Below, one piece after another: positions 8,408 through 17,867 of a stretch of 64,000 bases of DNA (within the stretch, counting starts at the first letter, position 1; each line of letters starts with the position of its first letter). The DNA is taken from assembly GCF_009796805.1 (NCBI RefSeq), contig NZ_CP047029.1:4168001-4232000 (forward strand), read 5' to 3'. Under the pieces are notes generated by a model. It had not been told where the DNA came from. It was given only the letters and a program-made list of their open reading frames with translations, and ran no database searches. The translations under genes and the position numbers were made by a program. This stretch comes from Algibacter sp. L1A34. Its GTDB lineage: Bacteria > Bacteroidota > Bacteroidia > Flavobacteriales > Flavobacteriaceae.

Positions 8408-9478
8408 CTAGCCAAATTTAGCAACTTGTTGTAATTGTTTTTTATCTAAAAGAACAATTCTACGGGCTTCACCCAATTGGATTAAACCTTCATTCTTAAA
8501 ATCTGAAAGCACTCGTATTGTAGTTTCCGTTGCCGTACCTATTAAACCTGCAAAATCTTCTCTAGAAACGCTAAGTCCATCATTAACACTATCTTTTATA
8601 AGTCCTTTACCGTAAAGCTCTAAAAGTGCCGTAGCTGCTCTTTTACGAACAGAATCGAAAGCCATACCCATTAATTGGTCTTGCATATGCAATACATTAT
8701 TAGAAATCATACTAATAAACTTATGCGATACCTCCTTGTTATTAAATAAAAGTTGCGTAAAATCGCTTTTAGGAATACAACAAATTTCACAATCATTAAG
8801 CGCTATGGCTGTTTCTGTATATAACCCCGAACTTCCTAAAACACAAAGTTGCCCTATAAAGTCGCCTGTATTAAACATACCGGTAACATATTCTTTTCCG
8901 CTTTCATTATACTTGTATGTTTTAACTTCTCCGCTTTGTATAAAAAAAAGATTATGTGCTGCAGATCCTTCTGAAAAAACAGCTTCTTTCGCTCTAAAAT
9001 TAATAATATTTCTATCTTCGGAAAGATCGTTTAGATTTTGATATACTGAAGCTTCTTTAATAAATTGATTGATACCTTGTACATCTCTAGCAAACTCCTT
9101 CCGCATAAATGTATTCTTATTTAAACGTGCTTCAATAGCTAAAAGCAACTCGTCTGCATCGAAGGGTTTGGTTAGATAATCATCTGCACCCATCGTCATG
9201 CCTTTACGCAAATCTGATTTTTCAGATTTTGCCGTTAAAAATATAAATGGAATATAGGCCAATTTATGATCTTGACTTAACTGCTCAAAAACACCATAAC
9301 CATCCAAAATAGGCATCATGATATCACATAAAATAAGATCTGGCATAAATTGCCGTGCCTTTTCAACCCCTACTTTACCATTTTCGGCAGTGGCTACTTC
9401 ATAATTCTCAATTTCAAGAATTTCGGCAGTCATCTCCCTAACATCTTCATTATCTTCAATTAGTAGTATTTTTTTCAT
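8408..9478 (-). CDS. Response regulator with REC, cNMP-binding and Crp/Fnr HTH domains
   Basis: 356 residues. Residues 2-120 are a receiver with the phospho-acceptor D52 (LILCDIMMP) and K104 (YLTKPF). Residues about 150-270 form a cyclic-nucleotide-binding-like beta roll (FSEGSAAHNLFFIQSGEVKTY), and residues about 275-350 a Crp-type winged helix with SREDFAGLIGTATETTIRVL, where the glutamate and arginine of the recognition helix match the Crp/Fnr positions. It is thus a phosphorylation-controlled Crp-like transcription factor. Its start overlaps the LOV kinase gene by 23 bases, so the two are a cognate pair. The TGACCTAGGTCA-like sites nearby are candidate targets. Confidence 0.88.
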   Translation of the reverse strand: MKKILLIEDNEDVREMTAEILEIENYEVATAENGKVGVEKARQFMPDLILCDIMMPILDGYGVFEQLSQDHKLAYIPFIFLTAKSEKSDLRKGMTMGADDYLTKPFDADELLLAIEARLNKNTFMRKEFARDVQGINQFIKEASVYQNLNDLSEDRNIINFRAKEAVFSEGSAAHNLFFIQSGEVKTYKYNESGKEYVTGMFNTGDFIGQLCVLGSSGLYTETAIALNDCEICCIPKSDFTQLLFNNKEVSHKFISMISNNVLHMQDQLMGMAFDSVRKRAATALLELYGKGLIKDSVNDGLSVSREDFAGLIGTATETTIRVLSDFKNEGLIQLGEARRIVLLDKKQLQQVAKFG

Positions 9479-11990
9479 TTTTAATTAAATTTAAAGGTAA
9501 TTCTACTGTAAAAGTGGTGCCTTTGTTTAATGCACTTACAAAACTAATATTTCCACCCATTAATTCGATATACTGCCTTACTATATTTAAGCCTAATCCG
9601 GTTCCTTGATAAGTTGTGGCGTTACTTGCTCTAAAAAATCTTTGAAATAAACTGTGTTGATCTTCGATAGGAATACCAATACCTTGATCGGCAACTACAA
9701 TTATAAGCCTATCCTTATCACCTTGAACTTCAAATTTTATAACCTTGTTTTCTTCGGAATATTTAATGGCATTTAACAGTAAATTATGCAAAAAATGCCT
9801 TACTAATTTAGGATCAAGATTAACTTCTAAATACGTTGAATAACTTTTGAAATCGATAATTTGCCCTTGCTTTTTAATGCCTTCAATTTCTTCAACTAAA
9901 GATTTTGAAAAATCGATAAAATCAAATAACGTAGGTTGTGCTATTTCCTTTCCTTCTTCTAGCTTACTTAATGAAAGGAGGTCGTTAAGAATATAAACCA
10001 AATTATTAACGCTGGCTTTTATTTTGTCGACATATTTTATTAATTTATCCCCTTTTGCGGTTATATTTTGGCGTTCAATGAGGTTGGTAGCAGAAAGAAT
10101 GACACTTAAAGGCGTTCTGAATTCGTGAGAAGCCATAGAAATAAAGCGCGATCTAAGTTCATTGAGTTCTTTTTCTTTCTCTAATGTATTTCGGATTTCG
10201 ATCTCTATGTTTTTTTGATCAGAGATATTATTATGCACCAATAAAACCTGAACAATATTTTTATCTTTATCGAATAATGGTGTGGTATTAATTAAGTAAG
10301 ACCGGTCTTGAATATCTACTTCAAAAGAACAATGCTGTCCTTTAAAGGTCTTTTGAATGTTTTCGATAATATCATGCTTCACCTCTTCTAAAATCCCTTT
10401 AACGTCTCTAATAGCAACTTTAGTAGCGGCTAAACTTCTAAATCCTAATTCATCTAATTCTTCTCCTTCTATAAATACCACTTCAACTTGTAAATTAACA
10501 ACTGCCACAAAGCCTCTAGGAAAATTTCTAGAAATATTCCCTAATAATTCATGACTGGCAATAGCCCTATTTTCGGCTAATTTTGTAAACTGAATTTGAT
10601 CCTCAAGGCTTAAATTAGATTCTACTAACTTCTGTACTATATCTTTAAGCTCGAAAGTACGCTCGGATACCCTGTTTTCTAGTACTCCAGCATAAGCAGC
10701 TAATTCTTCTTTACTTTGATGTAAAGCTTCACTTGTATTATATTGCTCTATGGCTACACTAGTAACTTGGGCCATATTTAGTATTATTTCTCTTTCTGCT
10801 GCAAGTGGTTTTCTTGGTGTATTAAAATAAATAGCAAAGGTTCCTAACAACTCTTGATTTGAAGAAAATATAGGAAACGACCAACATGCTTTTAGATTAT
10901 TAGCTAAAGCTAGTTCTCTATGGTTTTCCCAAAAAGGATCTGTAAAAATATCTGTAACAATAACTTCTTTTTTAAAATAAGCAGCAGTACTACAAAATTC
11001 TTTTTCTACACCAATAGGAAGCCCCTCAATGGCATTAGTAAACCCTTTAGGAAGATTTGTAACGGTTAATTTTTGTAATGTTTTAGTTTCTTTGTTTAAT
11101 AATAAAATAGAACCTATGCAATTTGGAATGGCTGTTTCTATGATTTCAATAATTCTATTTGTAATGTTTTTTAATGGTTCATGTTGAATAATCATGTCCA
11201 TAACATGAGACTGCCCTATTTTAAAAAATTCTTCCATTTTTTGCTCTGTAACATCGTTTTGGACACCAACATAATGCGTAAGCTCTTTTTTATTATTAAA
11301 TATTGGAGAAATAGAAACCTCGTTCCAAAACAAGGAACCATCTTTGCGATAATTACGCAATACTACGTGACATTCTTTTCCTTTTTTTATAGCAGCCAAG
11401 ATAATTTCAATATCGTTTTGCTCTCTATCTTCTCCTATCAAAAAACGGCAGTTCTTGCCCATAAAATCGGAGTTCTTATACCCCGTAATCTTTGAAAAAG
11501 AATCGTTACCATAAACAATAGGATAATTTGGTTGCCGAGCATCGCAAATAATAATGCCTCTTGCTGTAGATGCTAATATTTGGTTTCGGATATATAGAAT
11601 ATTCTCAATAGCTTTTTCTTCTGTTATATCTCTTATAAAAGCAGTGACTAATTCACTCCCGTTTATTTCAGTGTGACTCAGACTTATTTCTAATAAAATT
11701 TGTGTACCATCCTTTTTTAGTCCGTAAATATCCTTTCCTTCACCTAAAAATCGACTCGTAGTTTCTGTGGTATCCTTTACTATAAGTGCCTTATATGCTT
11801 GTATGAATTTATCAGGAATAAGACCTTCTACTTTTCGCTTAACTAATTCTCCCGGTGCGTAACCAAACATTTTTTCAACCGAAGGATTAGCCTTAATGAT
11901 ATACCCGTGATTATTTACAACCAAGATACCTTCTACTGAAGATTCAAAAATACCTCTAAAAAGTTCCCTGTCTTTTAATTCATCTACCAT
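9456..11990 (-). CDS. PAS-LOV-GAF-PAS sensor histidine kinase (putative blue-light sensor)
   Basis: 844 residues, soluble. Residues about 8-125 are a PAS domain. Residues about 135-250 are a LOV domain with GKNCRFLIG holding the flavin-adduct cysteine C181, NYRKDGSLFWNEVSISPI with the flavin-contacting asparagines N213 and N223, and VGVQNDVT with the signalling glutamine Q244. Residues about 270-415 are a GAF domain, about 485-590 a degenerate PAS, then HisKA with H622 (SHEFRTP) and HATPase with N740, DQGIGIP and GTGLGL. In the family such proteins form a cysteinyl-FMN adduct in blue light and alter kinase output. It overlaps the Crp-type response regulator gene, its likely partner. Confidence 0.88.
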   Translation of the reverse strand: MVDELKDRELFRGIFESSVEGILVVNNHGYIIKANPSVEKMFGYAPGELVKRKVEGLIPDKFIQAYKALIVKDTTETTSRFLGEGKDIYGLKKDGTQILLEISLSHTEINGSELVTAFIRDITEEKAIENILYIRNQILASTARGIIICDARQPNYPIVYGNDSFSKITGYKNSDFMGKNCRFLIGEDREQNDIEIILAAIKKGKECHVVLRNYRKDGSLFWNEVSISPIFNNKKELTHYVGVQNDVTEQKMEEFFKIGQSHVMDMIIQHEPLKNITNRIIEIIETAIPNCIGSILLLNKETKTLQKLTVTNLPKGFTNAIEGLPIGVEKEFCSTAAYFKKEVIVTDIFTDPFWENHRELALANNLKACWSFPIFSSNQELLGTFAIYFNTPRKPLAAEREIILNMAQVTSVAIEQYNTSEALHQSKEELAAYAGVLENRVSERTFELKDIVQKLVESNLSLEDQIQFTKLAENRAIASHELLGNISRNFPRGFVAVVNLQVEVVFIEGEELDELGFRSLAATKVAIRDVKGILEEVKHDIIENIQKTFKGQHCSFEVDIQDRSYLINTTPLFDKDKNIVQVLLVHNNISDQKNIEIEIRNTLEKEKELNELRSRFISMASHEFRTPLSVILSATNLIERQNITAKGDKLIKYVDKIKASVNNLVYILNDLLSLSKLEEGKEIAQPTLFDFIDFSKSLVEEIEGIKKQGQIIDFKSYSTYLEVNLDPKLVRHFLHNLLLNAIKYSEENKVIKFEVQGDKDRLIIVVADQGIGIPIEDQHSLFQRFFRASNATTYQGTGLGLNIVRQYIELMGGNISFVSALNKGTTFTVELPLNLIKNEKNTTN

Positions 11991-12189
11991 ACTATAAAAG
12001 CTAATAAAATTAGTTTAGTACTCATTACGCTAAATTTTCAGAAAAATGCTTCTGCTAATTTACAAAATACTCCCCTAACCTAAAGAGAACTAAAGCCTAT
12101 AATATTGTTAATAAAAACCGATTAAACTTGTTCTGAATTTATCTTGTATTGATTTTTTAAATTCACTTAAATTAAAATCTAGAGTACAA

Positions 12190-14265
12190 TTAAATAGAAA
12201 TTGCAATAAGAAGAACAACCGATCTAGCTTTAACGATATAAGAACGTTCTTTTACTATTGTTGCTTTTTCTAGCGTTACAATATCTTCTGGTGATGGCAA
12301 GGAGGTGTCAATAATACGAAACCAATTTTTCTTATTAAAATCCTCCGAATCTGGAATTTCAAAAGTCATATCCTTGTTATAGGCATTGCATGCAAGAAAC
12401 AGCACGTAATTTTTTTTACTAGATTTTACAACACCAGCTAAACTATGCGATGTGGAGCTCCAGTCTGGCTGCCCTAATTTAACACCACTCCAATCAATTT
12501 CTTGTTTAGTTTGCAGAAACTCCATTAATGGCAAAGTATAATCTGCATCCATCAAACTTGTATCTAGTCTAAAGGCATTCAACCCTTTAACAAAGCGGTG
12601 TAAGGATGCGTTCTTTTCCAAAAGGTCCCAATCAAACCAATTTATCTCATTATCCAAGCAGAAGGCATTGTTGTTGCCTAATTTTGTTCGTTTTACTTCA
12701 TCGCCCATCAAAATCATTGGTGTCCCATAAGAAAGAAGTGTAACAGCTAAAAAATTCTTTATCTGTTGCTCCCGTATTTGTTCTATAATTGGATCGGTCG
12801 TTGGCCCTTCAACCCCATAATTATAACTGAGACTATTGTTGCTTCCATCGCGGTTTTCTTGTCCGTTATCCTCATTATGTTTTTGATTATAACTTACCAA
12901 ATCATTTAAGGTAAAACCATCATGGCAGGTAATAAAATTGATACTTGTATCCGCTGGTTGGTTTTTATGACCATAAAGGTCTGGACTTGCCAAAATTCGT
13001 GATGCAAAATTAGATATTGAATCTTTATCGCCTCTAATAAAACGGCGCACATCATCCCGAAACTTACCATTCCACTCTTTCCATTTATCACCAATAAAAC
13101 TACCTACTTGATAAAGCCCTGCTGCATCCCAGGCCTCTGCTATAAGTTTGGTTCCGGCAAGAATTGGATCAGATTGTATATCCCAAAGTATAGGCGGATT
13201 CTGTTGAGGTTTCCCTGACTGATCTCGAGATAATACAGAAGCAAGATCAAATCGAAATCCATCAACATGCATTTCAGAAACCCAAAAACGAAGACTATCC
13301 ATTATCATTCTTCGAACGGCAGAATAGTTGGCATTAATAGTGTTTCCGCAGCCAGAATAATCCCCATAGGTTCCATTGGGATTTAATATATAATAAGCAT
13401 TATTGCCAATACCTTTAAAGCTTAATGTTGGTCCATTTTCATTACCTTCACCTGTATGATTATAAACCACATCGAGTATAACCTCTATATCAGCATTATG
13501 CAATGCTTTTACCATATCACGGAATTCATCTAAAGGACCAAATAGATCTTTACTAGAACTATAATCGCTATGTGGTGCAAAAAAAGATACAGGACTATAG
13601 CCCCAATAATTGGTTTTTCCCTCCGGCGCATCTTGTTTATCAAACTGAAATACAGGTAGTAATTCTACAGCTGTGATACCCAAATCTATTAAATAAGGTA
13701 TTTTTTCTATCAATCCGGCATAAGTTCCTCTTTTATCATCCTTTATTCCCGAATTAGGGTTTTGAGTAAATCCCTTTACATGTAATTCATATATAATAGT
13801 CTTTATAAAAGTATGGCGAAGACAACGATCCTCTTCCCAATCGTAAGTACTAGTGTCTACCACAACACTTTTCATGGCACTACTTACATTATCACCTGGC
13901 TTACTTGCCAAATCTCGCCGATAAGCCTTAGGGGTTACCACAAGTTTACCATAAGGATCTAACAACACTTTTTGAGCATCAAAACGATATCCTTCATCAG
14001 GGTTAAACGGACCATGAACGCGATAAGCATATATTTGACCTGCCTTAAGTCCTGGCACAAAAATATGCCAATATAATTCTGTTCGATTTAGTTTTTTATC
14101 AAGAATTATAGTTTCACTAGGTTTAACATCCTCTATACCATTAAACAGCAGTAATTCTACAGCTGTACTATTCTTGGAAAAAAGACTAAAATTAACTCCG
14201 TTAGCTTTAACAGATGATCCAATTGGATAAGGCCACCCTTTTGTTATATCTCTATGTGTTTTCAA
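12190..14265 (-). CDS. glgX: Glycogen debranching enzyme, GlgX/TreX type
   Basis: A 691-residue cytoplasmic GH13 enzyme that should hydrolyse alpha-1,6 branches of glycogen or limit dextrin. An N-terminal CBM48-like domain (about 10-120) precedes the TIM barrel with DVVYNHTGEG, the nucleophile D340 (DGFRFDLASVL), the acid E377 (LIAEAWDAAG) and D449 (ITCHDGFTLNDLVSY). The length fits the family. The start codon overlaps the stop of the preceding alpha-amylase-like gene by 4 bases (ATGA), so the two are translationally coupled in a glycogen/maltodextrin operon. Confidence 0.92.
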   Translation of the reverse strand: MKTHRDITKGWPYPIGSSVKANGVNFSLFSKNSTAVELLLFNGIEDVKPSETIILDKKLNRTELYWHIFVPGLKAGQIYAYRVHGPFNPDEGYRFDAQKVLLDPYGKLVVTPKAYRRDLASKPGDNVSSAMKSVVVDTSTYDWEEDRCLRHTFIKTIIYELHVKGFTQNPNSGIKDDKRGTYAGLIEKIPYLIDLGITAVELLPVFQFDKQDAPEGKTNYWGYSPVSFFAPHSDYSSSKDLFGPLDEFRDMVKALHNADIEVILDVVYNHTGEGNENGPTLSFKGIGNNAYYILNPNGTYGDYSGCGNTINANYSAVRRMIMDSLRFWVSEMHVDGFRFDLASVLSRDQSGKPQQNPPILWDIQSDPILAGTKLIAEAWDAAGLYQVGSFIGDKWKEWNGKFRDDVRRFIRGDKDSISNFASRILASPDLYGHKNQPADTSINFITCHDGFTLNDLVSYNQKHNEDNGQENRDGSNNSLSYNYGVEGPTTDPIIEQIREQQIKNFLAVTLLSYGTPMILMGDEVKRTKLGNNNAFCLDNEINWFDWDLLEKNASLHRFVKGLNAFRLDTSLMDADYTLPLMEFLQTKQEIDWSGVKLGQPDWSSTSHSLAGVVKSSKKNYVLFLACNAYNKDMTFEIPDSEDFNKKNWFRIIDTSLPSPEDIVTLEKATIVKERSYIVKARSVVLLIAISI

Positions 14266-15440
14266 TTTTTTACGTTTTCCTTGTTTCTATATTTTATAAT
14301 CAAATCCTTAAACCCTTCGATGAATTGGGGATTAATAGTATTCCAATCCATTGGTGCTCTAACAGCCAAATCAGATTGCGGTATGGAACCATTAATAGGT
14401 TCCTTGTTATATTTACAATTTTCGGTACCATAATAAATAACTACCGGTTGATCTAAGGAAAGTAGTAATTCAAAAGCTTGTAACATAACCTGAACATCTC
14501 CTTTACAATGCAACAGAAATCTATCCACATCATGATTATCCAAAAATGTCACCATAAAATAGCCAGATGGTACTTGCTGAAAATGTTTTTTTATTTTGTC
14601 TTTTAGTTTACTATCTAGCAACAAATTTTTTCCTTTTTCTGCAGCTTTAACAATTAAAGTATTTAATGTAAAATCCAATACTCCATCTAACTCTCCATAA
14701 TACTCTAATTGAACCTCTTCTTGAAAAACACCAAACTTTCTTTTCTGCATTTTATTCTTTAGTCCTGTAGTTTTTATAAGCTTTTTGTCTAAACTATCGC
14801 ACCAAACCTCACCAACGAAAACACTTTGCGGATAATGTGCTTTCATTTTTTTTCTGAATACCTTCCAAAACTTATGTGAAGGACCTATGGCATGGTCTAA
14901 TCTAAAACCATCCAGTCCTAAAGACATCCAGTAATCAGCAATATCAATCATATAATTCCTAACCTCTGCATTGTTCAAGTTTAATTTAGGTAATTCTGGA
15001 AAATCTAAGAAACAACGATACGTAGCAGGCCATTTTTCAAAAATAAACCAATCATGATATTTACTATTCTCATTTTTACAGGCATCCTCAAAAAAAGGAT
15101 GTTTGTTTGAGCAATGGTTTGGAATAAAATCGGCAATAATATAAAGTCCTCTTTTGTGCGCTTCACTAATTAGTGTTTTTAAATCTTCCTCAGTACCAAA
15201 ATGCGAATTCACTTTTTTAAAGTCCGTAACATTATAACCATGATAACTTAGTGATTCGTAAAACGGAGATAGCCAAATAACATTTACACCTAAGCTCAAA
15301 AAATAGTCTAGTTTCTGTGTAACACCATTAATATTCCCTCCAAGAAATTTAGGCGAATTTCTTGTTTCCTCAAAACCATTGAATCTATCGATAAAGACTT
15401 GATATATTACAGCCTTTTTAAACCAATTAGTTGCACTCAT
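14262..15440 (-). CDS. GH13 alpha-amylase-family glycoside hydrolase
   Basis: A 392-residue enzyme from the chosen start, ATG at 15438-15440, which gives MSATNWFKKAVIYQVFIDRF, the usual GH13 beginning. An upstream ATG at 15497 would add 19 non-family residues. Catalytic residues are D182 (GLDGFRLDHA), E211 (VFVGEVW) and D304 (FLDNHDVDRF). No signal peptide is seen, so it acts in the cytoplasm on maltodextrin or glycogen; the exact specificity (alpha-amylase, cyclomaltodextrinase or neopullulanase) cannot be read. It is coupled to glgX downstream, and about 270 bases upstream lies a TGATTTAGGTCA site with a -7-like element. Confidence 0.85.
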   Translation of the reverse strand: MSATNWFKKAVIYQVFIDRFNGFEETRNSPKFLGGNINGVTQKLDYFLSLGVNVIWLSPFYESLSYHGYNVTDFKKVNSHFGTEEDLKTLISEAHKRGLYIIADFIPNHCSNKHPFFEDACKNENSKYHDWFIFEKWPATYRCFLDFPELPKLNLNNAEVRNYMIDIADYWMSLGLDGFRLDHAIGPSHKFWKVFRKKMKAHYPQSVFVGEVWCDSLDKKLIKTTGLKNKMQKRKFGVFQEEVQLEYYGELDGVLDFTLNTLIVKAAEKGKNLLLDSKLKDKIKKHFQQVPSGYFMVTFLDNHDVDRFLLHCKGDVQVMLQAFELLLSLDQPVVIYYGTENCKYNKEPINGSIPQSDLAVRAPMDWNTINPQFIEGFKDLIIKYRNKENVKN

Positions 15441-16067
15441 AACTGTTACATATTTGGGAATGTTTTTTAATGAATAGGTATGAAACGGATTACACAATAT
15501 GAGTTTAAAGAACTTATATCATAGGAGTCTTCCCTCTTCAAAAAGCTGTTTAACTTAAACATCTTGAGTATTGACAGCTTAATATAATACTTCAAGAACC
15601 TCTCAAATAATAAACTAACCAATGCTATGGCAAGGCACTCCAAACCTATTCTTATAATAAAAAAACATTCAACTATAAAACAAATTACTGCAATTAATAG
15701 CAATATTAAACTGATTTAGGTCATGAAGCGAAATGTTTTGTTTTATTAATTATTGCTAAAACCAAGGTATAAGGTGAAGTAATAATTCCATAATGATACA
15801 TGATTCTCAAAAAAGATTGAAAGAGAACACAACAAAAAGAAGTTATTCGGGATACTGAATTTATAAGAGTTCTAGTTCAATTTAAAATTGGAAAATTACA
15901 TCCATTTATTTAACTAAAAAACTATTTCCAATTTATTAAGACACCAAAAATAAAAACGCTTTATTTCTAATACTAAAAATATATAATTTGTATTATTTGA
16001 GACAAATACAAATTGAAAGTAATGCGGCCTTCTTTTAGAAAGACTAAAAGTTAACTGTTAATATTCT
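15441..16067. other. Intergenic region upstream of the GH13 operon
   Basis: About 600 bases between the GH13 gene and the receiver-kinase gene. A 78-codon frame at 15467-15703 exists but looks spurious: it is compositionally AT-driven, rich in F/I/L/K, and resembles no family. The useful signal is the promoter-like arrangement at 15681-15723. The rest of the stretch is AT-rich with no recognisable gene. Confidence 0.45.
15681..15723 (-). promoter_or_regulatory. Candidate Crp-type regulator site with -7 element before GH13 operon
   Basis: TGATTTAGGTCA at 15712-15723 matches the palindrome TGACCTAGGTCA at 10 of 12 positions. On the minus strand GTAATTTG ends at 15681. The site centre is 36.5 bases from the end of that element, the same distance as at the ytxH-like promoter. 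The -7 match is imperfect (one base shorter between TA and TTTG). If real, transcription begins near 15675 with a long leader before the GH13 start. Confidence 0.4.
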
Positions 16068-17462
16068 TTAAATTTCATTAACATCCTTACAGCTATCGAT
16101 AATAATGTCGTTTTTAATATTTTTAAGTGGAATGGAGAAAAAGAACGAGCTACCTTCTCCTAATTTTGAATCTACCCATATATTGCCATCTAAAAGATTA
16201 ACAAGCTTTTTTGCAATGGTAAGTCCTATTCCAGCACCATCATATTGTCTATCAAAGGCCCCATTAACTTGAGTAAAGCCTTTAAAAATTAAATCTTGAT
16301 GACTTTTATCTATACCAATTCCTGTATCTGAAACAAAAAAAGTAATATGTGTTATTTCTTCTTTTTTACAAATATTAAAGCCATAATTAATAGTACCGCT
16401 TTCTGAAAATTTAATGGCATTTTTTAAAAGGTTTACTATAATGTTTGTTAGTTTTAATTTATCGGTATGTATCGTTAAATTTTTATAATCTGATGGAATT
16501 ATTAAATTAAAATCTATGTGATGCTTTCCTTGTTTTTCTTGATGAATTTTCATCGATTCATGAATTTCATTTAGAAAAACACTTAAATCAATAGCCTTCA
16601 TAAACACTTGTACTTTACCAGATTCAATAACCGAAATATTAAAAAGATCTTCAATAAGTTTAAGTAAATGCTCTCCGCTATTATGAATAATTTGTATATA
16701 CTCATGAATTTCTTCTGTAGATGAATCTCGATCTACTAAACCCGAAAGCCCAATAATAGAATTAAGAGGTGTTCTTAACTCATGAGACATGGTTGCTAAA
16801 AACTGAGATTTTAATCGGTCGCTTTCTTCTGCTTTATCTTTTGCAAGAGTTAATTCTACAGTTCTGTCTTCAACAAGGTTTTCAAGGTGATTTCTATATT
16901 TTTCTAATTCTTGATTCTGAATCGTAATTTCTTGTTGCTTTTCTAAAAGCAAGTTGTTTTTATTATTTAGTTCCTGCGTTCTCAACTTAACTTTATGCTC
17001 AAGTGAAGTACTTAACACCTGTAGCTCTTCATTTTGAATTTTAAGTTTATTTTCTTGTTGATAACTCTTAAGAGCTTCTTTAACTGTTAAAACAAGATCG
17101 TTAGTATGCCAAGGTTTAGATATATATCTATAAAGACCTGCATAATTTATTGAGTTTGCAACACCTTCAATCGTGGCTTGGCCGGTTAACAAAATGTTTA
17201 ATGTATTAGGTGTTTTTTCATGAAGTTTCTTTAAAAACTCATCACCCTTCATAACTGGCATTGCATAATCTGCTATTACTACTGGAATTTCATAATTTAA
17301 ATCTAGTAAATTATTAATAGCCTCTAAAGCTTCAATGCCCGACTCTGCAGTTTCAATAATATATGTATTACCAAAAGCATTTTTTAGTTCAGTTTTTAAG
17401 CTATTTAAAACTATTTTTTCATCATCAACGCAAAATATCACTCCCATTTTCATACTCATCAT
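16068..17462 (-). CDS. Hybrid receiver-histidine kinase (REC-coiled coil-HisKA-HATPase)
   Basis: About 464 residues from the start at 17462. An N-terminal receiver (IFCVDDEK, phospho-acceptor in VVIADYAMPVMKGDEF, KPW switch lysine) is followed by a long coiled coil, a HisKA box SHELRTPLNSIIGLSG and an HATPase domain with DTGIGI and GAGIGL. Such REC-first kinases act as phosphorelay intermediates. The start lies 2 bases after the stop of the stand-alone receiver gene; several adjacent ATG codons (17462, 17459, 17453, 17447) make the exact start uncertain. It is the last gene of the YfiR/TonB-receptor operon and has no membrane segment. Confidence 0.85.
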   Translation of the reverse strand: MMSMKMGVIFCVDDEKIVLNSLKTELKNAFGNTYIIETAESGIEALEAINNLLDLNYEIPVVIADYAMPVMKGDEFLKKLHEKTPNTLNILLTGQATIEGVANSINYAGLYRYISKPWHTNDLVLTVKEALKSYQQENKLKIQNEELQVLSTSLEHKVKLRTQELNNKNNLLLEKQQEITIQNQELEKYRNHLENLVEDRTVELTLAKDKAEESDRLKSQFLATMSHELRTPLNSIIGLSGLVDRDSSTEEIHEYIQIIHNSGEHLLKLIEDLFNISVIESGKVQVFMKAIDLSVFLNEIHESMKIHQEKQGKHHIDFNLIIPSDYKNLTIHTDKLKLTNIIVNLLKNAIKFSESGTINYGFNICKKEEITHITFFVSDTGIGIDKSHQDLIFKGFTQVNGAFDRQYDGAGIGLTIAKKLVNLLDGNIWVDSKLGEGSSFFFSIPLKNIKNDIIIDSCKDVNEI

Positions 17463-17464
17463 TT

Positions 17465-17863
17465 TTAAATTAATAACCTCCCAGAATCTATACAAGAAAA
17501 TAATTCAGATTGCATCCATGGTTTTCTGATGCATTTATATAAATTAGCTTCTCTTTTTGTTTTTTCGATTGATTTAAAATCAGCCTGACCTGTTAACATT
17601 ATTTTTAACGAATTGGGATATTTATTATGAACTCTAATTAAAAATTCATCCCCTTTAATAACTGGCATTAACCAATCACTAATTATTATTAATTTAACCT
17701 TAATATCCTCCATCATTAGCTCGTCAATAATATCGAAGGCCTCATTTGCACTCTCGGCAGTTTCATACACAAATAAATTACCATAATTCTCCCTTAATTG
17801 AGCTTTAATACTATTCAATATTATTTTTTCATCATCGACACATAATATTACAATTTTCTCCAT
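17465..17863 (-). CDS. Stand-alone receiver-domain response regulator
   Basis: A 132-residue single receiver: ILCVDDEKII acidic pocket, phospho-acceptor in LIIISDWLMPVIKGDEF, MLTGQ switch threonine, IRKPW lysine. There is no output domain. It closely resembles the receiver of the downstream hybrid kinase in wording and spacing, suggesting a tandem duplication. It lies 4 bases after the membrane kinase gene, so it probably shuttles phosphate between the two kinases. Confidence 0.85.
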   Translation of the reverse strand: MEKIVILCVDDEKIILNSIKAQLRENYGNLFVYETAESANEAFDIIDELMMEDIKVKLIIISDWLMPVIKGDEFLIRVHNKYPNSLKIMLTGQADFKSIEKTKREANLYKCIRKPWMQSELFSCIDSGRLLI

Positions 17864-17867
17864 AGTC

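Noticed and set aside
15467-15703. A 78-codon minus-strand frame upstream of the GH13 gene
   Set aside because: Composition is driven by AT-rich DNA, it resembles no family, it overlaps the GH13 upstream region, and its start lies upstream of the predicted transcription start.
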